Source: Bacteroidota bacterium
GTDB taxonomy: Bacteria; Bacteroidota; Bacteroidia; Flavobacteriales; Weeksellaceae
NCBI GenBank assembly: GCA_023457935.1
Contig: JAEXBA010000037.1
Span: 1-9,669 of the forward strand
Length of the DNA stretch: 9,669 nt
Reading direction: 5' to 3'
Shown here: in pieces, positions 1 to 5,717 of the stretch
Layout: the number at the start of each line of letters is the position of its first letter
Position numbering within the stretch: position 1 is the first letter of the stretch
The notes under the pieces: generated by a model
Told to the model about the DNA's origin: nothing
Databases searched by the model: none
The model's input: the letters and a program-made list of their open reading frames with translations, nothing else
Program-made: the position numbers and the translations under genes

Positions 1-425
1 GTGTTCTGAACGGTGTCTTCATGTTTTTTTCCGACTTTATGAAATATTATCCGGGGAAATGTGAAGTTGCTTTTCTTCAGGTAAGTTCTTACGCCGGAAC
101 TACTTCTACAGGAATTGTGTACAAAAAGATGGATTTAACGAAAGACGTTGAAGGCCGTCACATCATCCTGATGGAAGACATTGTAGACACCGGAAATACC
201 ATTGAAAGTTTATTTGAATATTTCAAAAACACACAGCGTCCGAAATCTTTGAAAGTAGCATCACTACTGCTGAAACCTGAAGTTTTCAAGAAAGATTTCA
301 CCATTGATTATGTAGCGAAGGAAATTCCGAACAAATTTGTTTTGGGTTACGGTTTGGATTATGATGAACTGGGCAGAAATCTACCGGATTTGTATCAGCT
401 TTCGGAAGGGAGAATCAATCATTAA
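1..425 (+). CDS. hpt: Hypoxanthine phosphoribosyltransferase, 3' part (5' end outside window)
   Basis: This enzyme transfers the phosphoribosyl group of PRPP to hypoxanthine (and often guanine), making IMP or GMP in cytoplasmic purine salvage. The frame is open from the window edge, so the gene is cut on the left. The first readable residues VLNGVFMF match the conserved start of the purine phosphoribosyltransferase core, which puts the true start outside. The acidic PRPP-binding loop MEDIVDTGNT is intact (about residues 58-67 of the visible part), and the C-terminal part VLGYGLDYDELGRNLP is typical of the bacterial Hpt family. About 140 residues are visible; the family is usually about 175-180, so roughly 35-40 are missing. 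The methionine encoded at position 21 is internal. The gene heads a plus-strand run with adk and obgE, interrupted here by a small four-helix-bundle gene. Confidence 0.93.
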   Translation, partial: VLNGVFMFFSDFMKYYPGKCEVAFLQVSSYAGTTSTGIVYKKMDLTKDVEGRHIILMEDIVDTGNTIESLFEYFKNTQRPKSLKVASLLLKPEVFKKDFTIDYVAKEIPNKFVLGYGLDYDELGRNLPDLYQLSEGRINH

Positions 426-450
426 ATAAACGCTTTCCGCATGATGCAGT

Positions 451-464
451 CTGCTTTCGGCAAA
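451..464. repeat. Left arm of inverted repeat bracketing four-helix-bundle gene 1
   Basis: The arm reads CTGCTTTCGGCAAA. Its reverse complement matches 886-899 (TTTGCTGAAAGCCG) at 12 of 14 positions, and its core GCTTTCGGC (453-461) is an exact reverse complement of 896-904. The arm ends on the first base of the ATG at 464, so the repeat abuts the gene. In RNA the two arms could pair and loop out the whole small open reading frame. A related block, GCTTTCCGC (432-440), lies just upstream. Confidence 0.6.
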
Positions 465-847
465 TGAGAGATTACACAAAATATGAAATTTGGAAATTAG
501 CGCATCAGTTTGTGCTGGATATTTATCAAATCTCTGAAAACTTTCCTAAAAATGAAGTTTTTGGCTTAACTTCACAAATACGAAGAGCTGCTGTTTCAGT
601 AAATCTAAATATAGTGGAAGGTTGTGGAAGAGGTAGTGATCAAGATTTTAAAAGAATGCTTACCATTGCTTCCGGAAGTGCTTTTGAAGCAGAATATTCG
701 CTTTTGCTTGCTAAAGATTTAGGATACATTTCTGAAAAAACTTTTAATGAAATTGCTCCAAAAGCTGCAGAACTAAAAATGAAAATTTCAAAATTAATCC
801 TCAAAATAAAGGATGATATTGAAAAGAAAAGCGATAAAAAACCTTAG
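464..847 (+). CDS. Four-helix-bundle protein (23S rRNA intervening-sequence protein family), copy 1
   Basis: This small 127-residue protein belongs to the four-helix-bundle family, also called S23 or IVP, which includes the protein encoded in 23S rRNA intervening sequences; the Avd protein of diversity-generating retroelements has a related fold. Known structures are pentameric, basic, nucleic-acid-binding bundles, but the cellular role of free-standing copies is not known. Visible hallmarks are the aromatic/Trp N-terminal segment (YEIWKLAHQFV, about 7-17), the signature RRAAVSVNLNIVEGCGR (about 40-56), IASGSAFEAEY in the third helix, LAKDLGYI, and a Lys-rich C-terminal helix. Length is normal and there is no frameshift. 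It separates hpt from adk on the same strand and is bracketed by an inverted repeat that ends on its start codon. No reverse transcriptase, rRNA or template/variable repeat is present, so a retroelement role is unlikely. Function unassigned. Confidence 0.88.
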   Translation: MRDYTKYEIWKLAHQFVLDIYQISENFPKNEVFGLTSQIRRAAVSVNLNIVEGCGRGSDQDFKRMLTIASGSAFEAEYSLLLAKDLGYISEKTFNEIAPKAAELKMKISKLILKIKDDIEKKSDKKP

Positions 848-885
848 AAGTCTAATTAAAAATACGGCAACGAAGCCAAAAGCAA

Positions 886-904
886 TTTGCTGAAAGCCGA
901 AAGC
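886..904. repeat. Right arm of inverted repeat bracketing four-helix-bundle gene 1
   Basis: This arm contains TTTGCTGAAAGCCGAAAGC. It pairs with 451-464 in two overlapping registers: 12 of 14 over 886-899, and an exact nine-base match of 896-904 to 453-461. It begins 38 bases after the stop codon of the four-helix-bundle gene and ends 13 bases before the adk start codon, so it forms part of the adk leader. The GAAAGCC wording recurs just upstream (GAAGCCAAAAGC at 872-883), suggesting a small degenerate repeat cluster rather than a single arm. Confidence 0.55.
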
Positions 905-917
905 CAAAAAAAGAAAA

Positions 918-1496
918 ATGATCAACATAGTTTTATTCGGTCCTCCGGGAAGCGGCAAGGGAACACAGGCACAGTTCTTAATTGAAAAATTCAACCTGAA
1001 ACAGATTTCAACCGGTGATTTGTTCCGCTACAACATGAAAAACGATACCGAACTTGGAAAACTCGCAAAATCCTACATGGATAAAGGAGAACTGGTTCCG
1101 GATCAGGTAACAACCGACATGCTGATTGACGAAGTGAAAAAACCAACGGAAACCAGTGGATTTATTTTCGACGGTTATCCAAGAACGGCAGCACAGACAG
1201 AATCTTTGGAAAACATCGTAAAAGATGTTCTGAATGATGACATTTCTGTTTGCCTTTCACTGATTGTGGAAGATGAAATCCTGGTACAAAGACTTCTGAA
1301 AAGAGGAGAAACTTCCGGCAGAACCGACGATTCCAACGAAGAAATTATCCGGAACAGAATTAAAGAATATTACGCAAAAACCGCAGAAGTAGCCGAGCTT
1401 TACAAGCAACAGGGAAAATATGTTGAAGTAAACGGTGTTGGCGAAATTGAGGACATCAAGGAAAAACTTTTTGCGGAAGTAGAAAAAATAAAATAG
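918..1496 (+). CDS. adk: Adenylate kinase
   Basis: Adenylate kinase catalyses ATP + AMP to 2 ADP in the cytoplasm and keeps adenylate pools balanced. The 192-residue protein starts with MINIVLFGPPGSGKGTQ, whose P-loop GPPGSGKGT spans residues 8-16. The AMP-binding motif STGDLFR follows at 31-37 and the core motif DGYPRT at 85-90. In the LID region RLLKRGETSGRTDDS (125-139) supplies the phosphate-contacting arginines, followed by NRIKEYY. The LID is the short form without the zinc-binding insertion, so the protein is about 20 residues shorter than E. coli Adk; this length is usual in Bacteroidota. The ATG at 918 places the P-loop at the normal distance from the N terminus. An A-rich stretch, not a Shine-Dalgarno sequence, precedes the start. 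It follows hpt and a four-helix-bundle gene, and obgE comes next on the same strand. Confidence 0.96.
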   Translation: MINIVLFGPPGSGKGTQAQFLIEKFNLKQISTGDLFRYNMKNDTELGKLAKSYMDKGELVPDQVTTDMLIDEVKKPTETSGFIFDGYPRTAAQTESLENIVKDVLNDDISVCLSLIVEDEILVQRLLKRGETSGRTDDSNEEIIRNRIKEYYAKTAEVAELYKQQGKYVEVNGVGEIEDIKEKLFAEVEKIK

Positions 1497-1562
1497 TTGT
1501 CAGTTCATGGTTTTCGGTTGATAGTTTTCTCTTCCGACAACCAAAAACCAGCAACCAACAAC
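1496..1562. repeat. GT-rich imperfect inverted repeat between adk and obgE, no gene inside
   Basis: The whole adk-obgE gap is one imperfect inverted repeat. The left arm (1496-1524, beginning GTTGTCAGTTCATGG) is rich in GTT/GGTT. The right arm (1534-1562) is rich in CCAAC/CAACC, and its reverse complement agrees with the left arm at 21 of 29 positions, around a loop of nine bases. The left arm overlaps the last base of the adk stop, and the right arm ends five bases before the obgE ATG. Words such as GTCAGTT and TCGGTTG recur in the array at 5292-5358. It has no run of T after the stem, so it is not a normal terminator. Confidence 0.55.
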
Positions 1563-1567
1563 CAATT

Positions 1568-2551
1568 ATGAGCAACTTCGTAGATTACGTAAAAATACAC
1601 TGTACCAGCGGACACGGCGGCGCAGGATCAGCGCACCTCCGCCGTGAAAAATATATTCCGAAAGGCGGACCGGACGGCGGCGACGGCGGTCGTGGCGGAC
1701 ACGTCATTATGAAAGGAAATTCACATGAATGGACTTTACTTCCGCTTCGTTACACGCGACATGTGAAAGCGCAGCGCGGAGAAAACGGTGCGAAAAATCA
1801 ACTGACCGGAGCCGATGGAGATGACGTTTACATCGAAGTTCCGATTGGCACCATTGCCAAAAACGAAGAAGGCGAAATTATTGGTGAAATCATGGAGCAC
1901 GGTCAGGAAATTGTCCTGATGAAAGGCGGAAAAGGCGGTTTGGGAAATGAGCATTTCAAATCTTCCACCAATCAGACGCCGCGTTACGCTCAACCCGGAC
2001 TTCCCGGCGAAGAAGGCTATATTGTTTTCGAACTTAAAATTCTGGCAGATGTCGGTTTGGTTGGATTTCCGAATGCCGGAAAATCTACACTTCTGGCTTC
2101 TGTTTCTGCGGCAAAGCCAAAGATTGCGAATTACGCATTCACCACTTTAACTCCGAATCTGGGAATTGTTGATTACCGGAATTACAAATCTTTCGTAATG
2201 GCCGATATTCCCGGAATTATTGAAGGTGCGGCTGAAGGTAAAGGTTTGGGACACCGTTTTTTACGGCATATTGAAAGAAATTCTATTCTTCTTTTCCTGA
2301 TTCCTGCCGATTCTGAAGATCATTTCCAGGAATTCAAGATTCTTGAAAACGAACTGAAGGAATACAATCCGGAACTTCTGGACAAAGATTTTATTCTTTC
2401 TGTTTCGAAATCGGATTTACTGGATGATGAACTGAAAACAGAAATCGCAGCGGAATTCCCCGAAAACAGGCAGCCCTTATTTTTCTCCGGAGTTACCGGC
2501 GAAGGCTTGACTGAACTGAAAGACGCCATCTGGAAAAAACTTCACGGATAA
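1568..2551 (+). CDS. obgE: Obg/CgtA family GTPase
   Basis: Obg is an essential GTPase that works in late assembly of the large ribosomal subunit and in growth control. The N-terminal Obg fold (about residues 1-160) shows its glycine-rich segments, such as GGPDGGDGGRGG (33-44) and KGGKGGLGNEHF (119-130). In the GTPase domain the P-loop GFPNAGKST is at 166-174, the switch I motif TTLTP at 192-196, and the G3 motif DIPG at 213-216. The G4 position reads SKSD (280-283) instead of the classical NKxD, and the G5 region is FFSGVTGEG. The protein stops after 327 residues and has no C-terminal OCT domain; to my knowledge both traits are common in Bacteroidota. The ATG at 1568 gives the standard N terminus (NFVDYVKIHCTSGHGGAGS). 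It follows adk and precedes a small lipoprotein gene. Confidence 0.96.
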   Translation: MSNFVDYVKIHCTSGHGGAGSAHLRREKYIPKGGPDGGDGGRGGHVIMKGNSHEWTLLPLRYTRHVKAQRGENGAKNQLTGADGDDVYIEVPIGTIAKNEEGEIIGEIMEHGQEIVLMKGGKGGLGNEHFKSSTNQTPRYAQPGLPGEEGYIVFELKILADVGLVGFPNAGKSTLLASVSAAKPKIANYAFTTLTPNLGIVDYRNYKSFVMADIPGIIEGAAEGKGLGHRFLRHIERNSILLFLIPADSEDHFQEFKILENELKEYNPELLDKDFILSVSKSDLLDDELKTEIAAEFPENRQPLFFSGVTGEGLTELKDAIWKKLHG

Positions 2552-2596
2552 AATCCGATGGAATAATTATTGAATTTCAAAAGAAAATTGATCTTT

Positions 2597-3070
2597 ATGA
2601 AGTTCCTTTTAGCTTTGCTTTTGCCTTTGATGATTATTTCATGTTCCACGCAGTATTCAGGTAACTATTCAAAAATTGAATATGAAGCGGGTGCGTGTTT
2701 CGGGTTCTGTCCGATGTTTAAAATGACCATCAACGAAGACCGAACTGCAGTTTTCGAAGCTGAGCGTTTTAATTTTTCACGTGATGTTCAATCTCAGGAA
2801 CCGGAAGGAACTTTCACAGCGACCATTAAGCAGGAAGATTACAATAAACTGGTTGCTTTGCTGAACAACATCAATGTAAATTCCCTGAATGCAAAATACG
2901 GAAACCGAAATGTAACCGATTTACCAACGGCTTATCTTCGGGTTGATTTTAAAAACGGAAACAGAAATGAAGTTGAAGATTACGGAAAATCCGGAACAGA
3001 AAAACTGGAAGAACTTTACGACTTTATTGAAGAACTTCGGTTCAATCAGGACTGGACGAAAATAAAGTAA
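2597..3070 (+). CDS. Small lipoprotein with a CFGFCP motif, DUF6438-like
   Basis: The product is a predicted envelope lipoprotein of unknown function. From the ATG at 2597 it has 157 residues. A short hydrophobic signal peptide (MKFLLALLLPLMIIS) ends in a lipobox cysteine at residue 16, so export and lipid attachment are expected. The mature part starts SKIEYEAGACFGFCPMFKMTINEDRTAVFEAE. The motif CFGFCP followed by a beta-strand-rich segment resembles the DUF6438 family, which has no established activity; this assignment is from memory of the family pattern. The paired cysteines could form a disulfide or bind a metal. A TTG at 2570 could add nine residues (MNFKRKLIF), giving a more basic signal peptide; I prefer the ATG because it alone gives a complete lipoprotein signal. 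The gene is 45 bases after obgE and ends just before a strong terminator. Confidence 0.8.
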   Translation: MKFLLALLLPLMIISCSTQYSGNYSKIEYEAGACFGFCPMFKMTINEDRTAVFEAERFNFSRDVQSQEPEGTFTATIKQEDYNKLVALLNNINVNSLNAKYGNRNVTDLPTAYLRVDFKNGNRNEVEDYGKSGTEKLEELYDFIEELRFNQDWTKIK

Positions 3071-3091
3071 TTTTTCAACCTAAAATATTTT

Positions 3092-3121
3092 TCCCTCTTT
3101 CTCAACAAAGAGGGATTTTTA
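3092..3121 (+). terminator. Rho-independent terminator after the obgE-lipoprotein block
   Basis: CCCTCTTT (3093-3100) pairs perfectly with AAAGAGGG (3107-3114) around the six-base loop CTCAAC. One further T-A pair extends the stem (3092/3115), and a T run follows at 3116-3121. It lies 22 bases after the lipoprotein stop codon, so it closes the plus-strand run that includes adk and obgE. Confidence 0.9.
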
Positions 3122-3151
3122 TTGCAAATAAATCACTGATTTGAAAAAGTG

Positions 3152-3159
3152 TATCTTTG
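3152..3159 (+). promoter_or_regulatory. Promoter -7 box for the DEAD-box helicase gene
   Basis: TATCTTTG matches the Bacteroidota -7 consensus TANNTTTG at all fixed positions. It lies just after the preceding terminator and 90 bases before the helicase start, in the right orientation. No TTG at the usual distance for a -33 element is evident (TTG at 3141-3143 is too close, and the one at 3122-3124 too far), so only the -7 box is claimed. Transcription from here would give a leader of about 80-85 bases. Confidence 0.65.
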
Positions 3160-3195
3160 CAGCATAATTCGCGGCATTCTTAAGCCAAAAGCACT

Positions 3196-3235
3196 AAAAA
3201 TGTAGAAGCAGAACGCTTCGCCCGCACACATTTTT
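3196..3235 (+). promoter_or_regulatory. Stem-loop in the leader of the DEAD-box helicase mRNA
   Basis: AAAAATGT (3196-3203) pairs with ACATTTTT (3228-3235), and inside it GAAGC (3205-3209) pairs with GCTTC (3215-3219) around the loop AGAAC. The eight unpaired bases on the right side (3220-3227, GCCCGCAC) form an asymmetric bulge. The structure ends 14 bases before the TTG start codon. A T run follows, so it could act as an attenuator, or it could modulate translation or stability; helicases of this class are often regulated through their leader. The regulatory role is inference. Confidence 0.45.
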
Positions 3236-3249
3236 TAAAAATTTATTCA

Positions 3250-4500
3250 TTGTTATTTACCGACTTAAAACTTATTAAGCCCATTCTTGATGCGCTTCAA
3301 CAGGAAGGTTACGAAAAACCGACACCTATTCAGCAACAGTCTATCCCTCATGTTTTGGAAGGAAAAGACCTTTTGGCCACTGCACAAACCGGAACCGGAA
3401 AAACTGCAGCTTTTGCCATCCCGATTCTTCAGAATCTCACGCAGAAAAAAGAAAAAAACCGACATATAAAAGCGCTTATTCTCACTCCAACCAGAGAACT
3501 TGCGATACAGATTGAAGAAAGTTTCCACGCATACGGAAGACATCTTCCTCTGAAAACTTTAGTGATTTTCGGCGGTGTAAAACAAGGCGCACAGGAAGCT
3601 GCCATGAGAAAAGGCGTTGATATTCTGGTAGCAACTCCGGGAAGATTGTTGGATTTCATTCAGCAGGGAATTGTTTCGCTTCGTAATCTTGAAATTTTCG
3701 TTCTGGACGAAGCCGACAGAATGCTCGACATGGGTTTTGTACACGATGTAAAACGCGTGGTGAAGCTGCTTCCTCAAAAAAGACAGACGCTGTTTTTCTC
3801 AGCAACTTTTCCTGATGAAATCAAAAATCTGGCAGATTCAATGCTGACCAATCCTGAAAAAGTTTCAGTTACTCCGGTTTCTTCCACAGCAGAAACCATT
3901 CAGCAATCGGTGTATTTTGTGGAACGTGAAGACAAGCTTGATTTGTTGACGCATATTCTTCAGAATAATATTTCGGAATCGGTTTTGGTTTTTTCCAGAA
4001 CGAAACACGGCGCCGATAAAATTGCAAGGAAACTTCATAAAAGCAGAATTTCTGCAGAAGCCATTCACGGAAACAAATCCCAGAACCAGCGTCAAAACGC
4101 ACTTTCGAATTTCAAATCCGGAAAAACCAGAGTTTTGGTTGCTACCGACATTGCAGCACGCGGAATTGATATTGATGAACTGAAACACGTGATTAATTTC
4201 GAACTTTCTGATGTTTCTGAAACCTATGTTCACCGAATCGGAAGAACCGGAAGAGCCGGAAATGAAGGAAGTTCCATCTCGTTTGTTGACGGCCTGGACT
4301 TAATCAATCTGAAAAATACGGAGAAACTGATTGGGAAGAAAATTCCGGTCGTGAAAGATCATCCGTATCACACCGATGATTTGGTGGTGACCAAAAGAGA
4401 TTCGAACAATAAGCCATTTGTGCCGAAGCCAAAACCTCAGACAAACGAAACCATCAGTTATAAAAAGCCGAAGAATAAAGGTTTTTTCAGGAAGAAATAA
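3250..4500 (+). CDS. rhlE: DEAD-box ATP-dependent RNA helicase, RhlE type
   Basis: This enzyme uses ATP to unwind short RNA duplexes; RhlE-type helicases act in ribosome assembly, RNA turnover and cold adaptation. All core motifs are present in 416 residues: Q motif (PTPIQQQ, 24-30), motif I AQTGTGKT (45-52), PTRELA, TPGRLLD, DEAD (153-156), SAT (184-186), VLVFSRTK, ATDIAARGIDI and HRIGRTGRAG (328-337). The roughly last 30 residues form a Lys/Pro-rich basic tail ending in KGFFRKK, a feature of RhlE proteins that helps RNA binding. The start is a TTG at 3250; no in-frame ATG lies between the promoter and the Q motif, and the N terminus LFTDLKLIKPILDAL fits the family directly from this codon. 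The gene has its own promoter and a structured leader, and it converges on tatD. The symbol is by subfamily resemblance. Confidence 0.93.
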   Translation: MLFTDLKLIKPILDALQQEGYEKPTPIQQQSIPHVLEGKDLLATAQTGTGKTAAFAIPILQNLTQKKEKNRHIKALILTPTRELAIQIEESFHAYGRHLPLKTLVIFGGVKQGAQEAAMRKGVDILVATPGRLLDFIQQGIVSLRNLEIFVLDEADRMLDMGFVHDVKRVVKLLPQKRQTLFFSATFPDEIKNLADSMLTNPEKVSVTPVSSTAETIQQSVYFVEREDKLDLLTHILQNNISESVLVFSRTKHGADKIARKLHKSRISAEAIHGNKSQNQRQNALSNFKSGKTRVLVATDIAARGIDIDELKHVINFELSDVSETYVHRIGRTGRAGNEGSSISFVDGLDLINLKNTEKLIGKKIPVVKDHPYHTDDLVVTKRDSNNKPFVPKPKPQTNETISYKKPKNKGFFRKK

Positions 4501-4506
4501 ACTGAT

Positions 4507-4560
4507 TTACAACACAAACATTTTAATGCCGGAAAATATTTTCGGCATTTTCTGTTGTAA
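4507..4560. terminator. Hairpin between convergent rhlE and tatD, possible bidirectional terminator
   Basis: Two nested stems are visible. The inner stem pairs AATGCCG (4525-4531) with CGGCATT (4543-4549), and the outer one pairs TTACAACA (4507-4514) with TGTTGTAA (4553-4560). It lies directly after the helicase stop and overlaps the last codons of tatD on the other strand. On the plus strand CGGCATTTT gives a short T run; on the minus strand no clear T run follows, so termination there is less certain. Confidence 0.55.
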
Positions 4561-5287
4561 TTCTGTCGATTTCTGAAAATTCAACACCGTAAATATCAAC
4601 CAGTTTTCCGGCAACGAGTTCTACATAGGAACTTTCGTTTCTTTTTCCTCGGAACGGAACCGGCGCCAAATAAGGCGAATCAGTTTCCAAAATGATTTTA
4701 TCCAAAGGAATTTCATGAAGAAACTGATCTATTTTGCCGTTTTTGAACGTCACTACTCCACCGATTCCCAGAATAAATCCTAAATCAATCGCATGATTTG
4801 CCTGTTCCAGTGTTCCGGAAAAACAATGGAAAATCCCACGGAGTTTCGGATGTTTTTTTCTTTCCAGAACTTCAAAAACCTCATCAAAACTTTCTCTGGT
4901 GTGAATAACGATTGGAAGATCTTTCTCTATCGCCCACTCGATCTGTTTTTCAAAAGCTTTAATCTGAATATCCAAAGTGGATTTATCCCAGTACAGATCA
5001 ATCCCGATTTCACCTATGGCGCAAAAATCCCTTTGATTCAAATAGTTCTTAACAATTCCCAGTTCTTTTTCCCATGTTTCAGGTTTCACATCGCAGGGAT
5101 GAAGTCCCATCATTGCAAAAATTTTCCCGGGATATTCTGCTTCCAAAGCCAGCATTTTATCGTGGTAATTTGAATCAATCGCAGGGAGAAAAAATTTCGT
5201 AACGCCTTTTGCAATAGCGCGCTGAATCATTTCGCTGCGGTCTTCATCAAACTGGTCGGAATATAAGTGAGTGTGAGTGTCGATCAT
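4523..5287 (-). CDS. tatD: TatD family metal-dependent hydrolase (deoxyribonuclease-like)
   Basis: TatD proteins are cytoplasmic metal-dependent hydrolases of the amidohydrolase superfamily; E. coli TatD is a 3'-5' exonuclease on DNA and RNA linked to damage repair and RNA quality control. The 254-residue protein begins MIDTHTHLY, giving the metal ligands H5 and H7. Further ligands are visible at E93 (AIGEIGID), H129 (VIHTRES), H154 (FHCFSGT) and D203 (LETDSPYLAP), so the active site is complete and length is normal. The ATG at 5287 supplies the required N-terminal HxH and leaves no room for a longer start. The gene appears to be last in a minus-strand operon. Its leader is unusual: the four-copy 16-bp array at 5292-5358 lies directly in front of the start codon, where one would expect the preceding GSCFA gene. 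It converges on the helicase gene. Confidence 0.94.
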   Translation of the reverse strand: MIDTHTHLYSDQFDEDRSEMIQRAIAKGVTKFFLPAIDSNYHDKMLALEAEYPGKIFAMMGLHPCDVKPETWEKELGIVKNYLNQRDFCAIGEIGIDLYWDKSTLDIQIKAFEKQIEWAIEKDLPIVIHTRESFDEVFEVLERKKHPKLRGIFHCFSGTLEQANHAIDLGFILGIGGVVTFKNGKIDQFLHEIPLDKIILETDSPYLAPVPFRGKRNESSYVELVAGKLVDIYGVEFSEIDRITTENAENIFRH

Positions 5288-5291
5288 AAGT

Positions 5292-5358
5292 AGTGGTCGG
5301 TTGGTTCAGTGGTCAGTTTATTCAGTGGTCGGTTGGTTCAGTAATTAGTTTTTTCAGT
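5292..5358. repeat. Four-copy 16-bp tandem array in front of tatD
   Basis: Four head-to-tail 16-base units are followed by the first three bases (AGT) of a fifth: AGTGGTCGGTTGGTTC (5292-5307), AGTGGTCAGTTTATTC (5308-5323), AGTGGTCGGTTGGTTC (5324-5339) and AGTAATTAGTTTTTTC (5340-5355). Units 1 and 3 are identical. All begin AGT and end TTC with strict 16-base spacing. The array fills the gap between the stop codon of the second four-helix-bundle gene and the tatD start, and its last unit is also the left arm of the inverted repeat that brackets that gene. It contains no spacers and is not CRISPR. Confidence 0.85.
5339..5358. repeat. Left arm of inverted repeat bracketing four-helix-bundle gene 2
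   Basis: The arm CAGTAATTAGTTTTTTCAGT is matched by the reverse complement of 5718-5738 at all but two positions plus one extra T. It directly touches the stop codon of the four-helix-bundle gene, which begins at 5359 on the minus strand. In RNA the arms could form a stem of about 18-20 pairs enclosing the complete open reading frame. Confidence 0.75.
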
Positions 5359-5709
5359 TTACTTGCGGAGAGATTTTATTAGTCCGGAAATTATTTTAGA
5401 GATTTCGATATTCCTTGAAAGCAGTTTTTCTTCAACTTCACTGTCAATATATTTTAATCTTTTCGCCAAATAAATCATTGATTTCACTTCACTTGCTGAA
5501 CCTAAAGCAATGAACAAAAACCTTACGAAATCCGCATTGCTACTTCTGTCAAAACCTTCTGCAATATTATTGGAAATGGAAACCGCTGCGCGACAAATCT
5601 GATTCCGAAAATCCCAATCCTTTGATTCGCCAAAACAACTGTAGATTTCAACAGCGAAATCCTGTGCTTTCTGCCATGCAATTAAATCCTCAAATTTTAC
5701 AACTTTCAT
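5359..5709 (-). CDS. Four-helix-bundle protein (23S rRNA intervening-sequence protein family), copy 2
   Basis: This is a second member of the same family as the gene at 464-847, with 116 residues. Shared positions include the Trp segment (LIAWQKAQDFAVEIY, about 9-23), the signature CRAAVSISNNIAEGFDR, DFVRFLFIALGSASE, and LAKRLKYI, with a basic C-terminal end. The two copies are clearly diverged and differ by a few residues between helices 1 and 2, so they are not a recent duplication. The family forms basic, multimeric nucleic-acid-binding bundles; the role of free-standing copies is unknown. The gene lies between GSCFA and tatD on the same strand, 23 bases after GSCFA. It is enclosed by an inverted repeat that starts eight bases before its ATG and directly after its stop. 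This compact layout looks like a discrete inserted unit. The frame is intact. Confidence 0.88.
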   Translation of the reverse strand: MKVVKFEDLIAWQKAQDFAVEIYSCFGESKDWDFRNQICRAAVSISNNIAEGFDRSSNADFVRFLFIALGSASEVKSMIYLAKRLKYIDSEVEEKLLSRNIEISKIISGLIKSLRK

Positions 5710-5717
5710 TTCTGACT

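Noticed and set aside
464..847. Avd-like accessory gene of a diversity-generating retroelement
   Set aside because: Only the protein fold family agrees. No reverse transcriptase, template repeat, variable repeat or target gene is seen in the window.
1496..1562. Intrinsic terminator between adk and obgE
   Set aside because: The stem is imperfect and A/C-rich sequence rather than a T run follows it, so ordinary termination is not supported.
3865..4233. 122-codon open frame on the minus strand
   Set aside because: It lies inside the helicase gene opposite conserved motifs IV-V and has an unlikely composition.
4793..5173. 126-codon open frame on the plus strand
   Set aside because: It lies wholly antisense to tatD, whose metal-binding motifs are intact; the translation has no recognisable domain and looks like a reverse-strand shadow.
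5292..5358. Short regular repeats that could suggest a CRISPR array
   Set aside because: The 16-base units are head to tail with no spacers, the units are far shorter than CRISPR repeats, and no cas gene is present.
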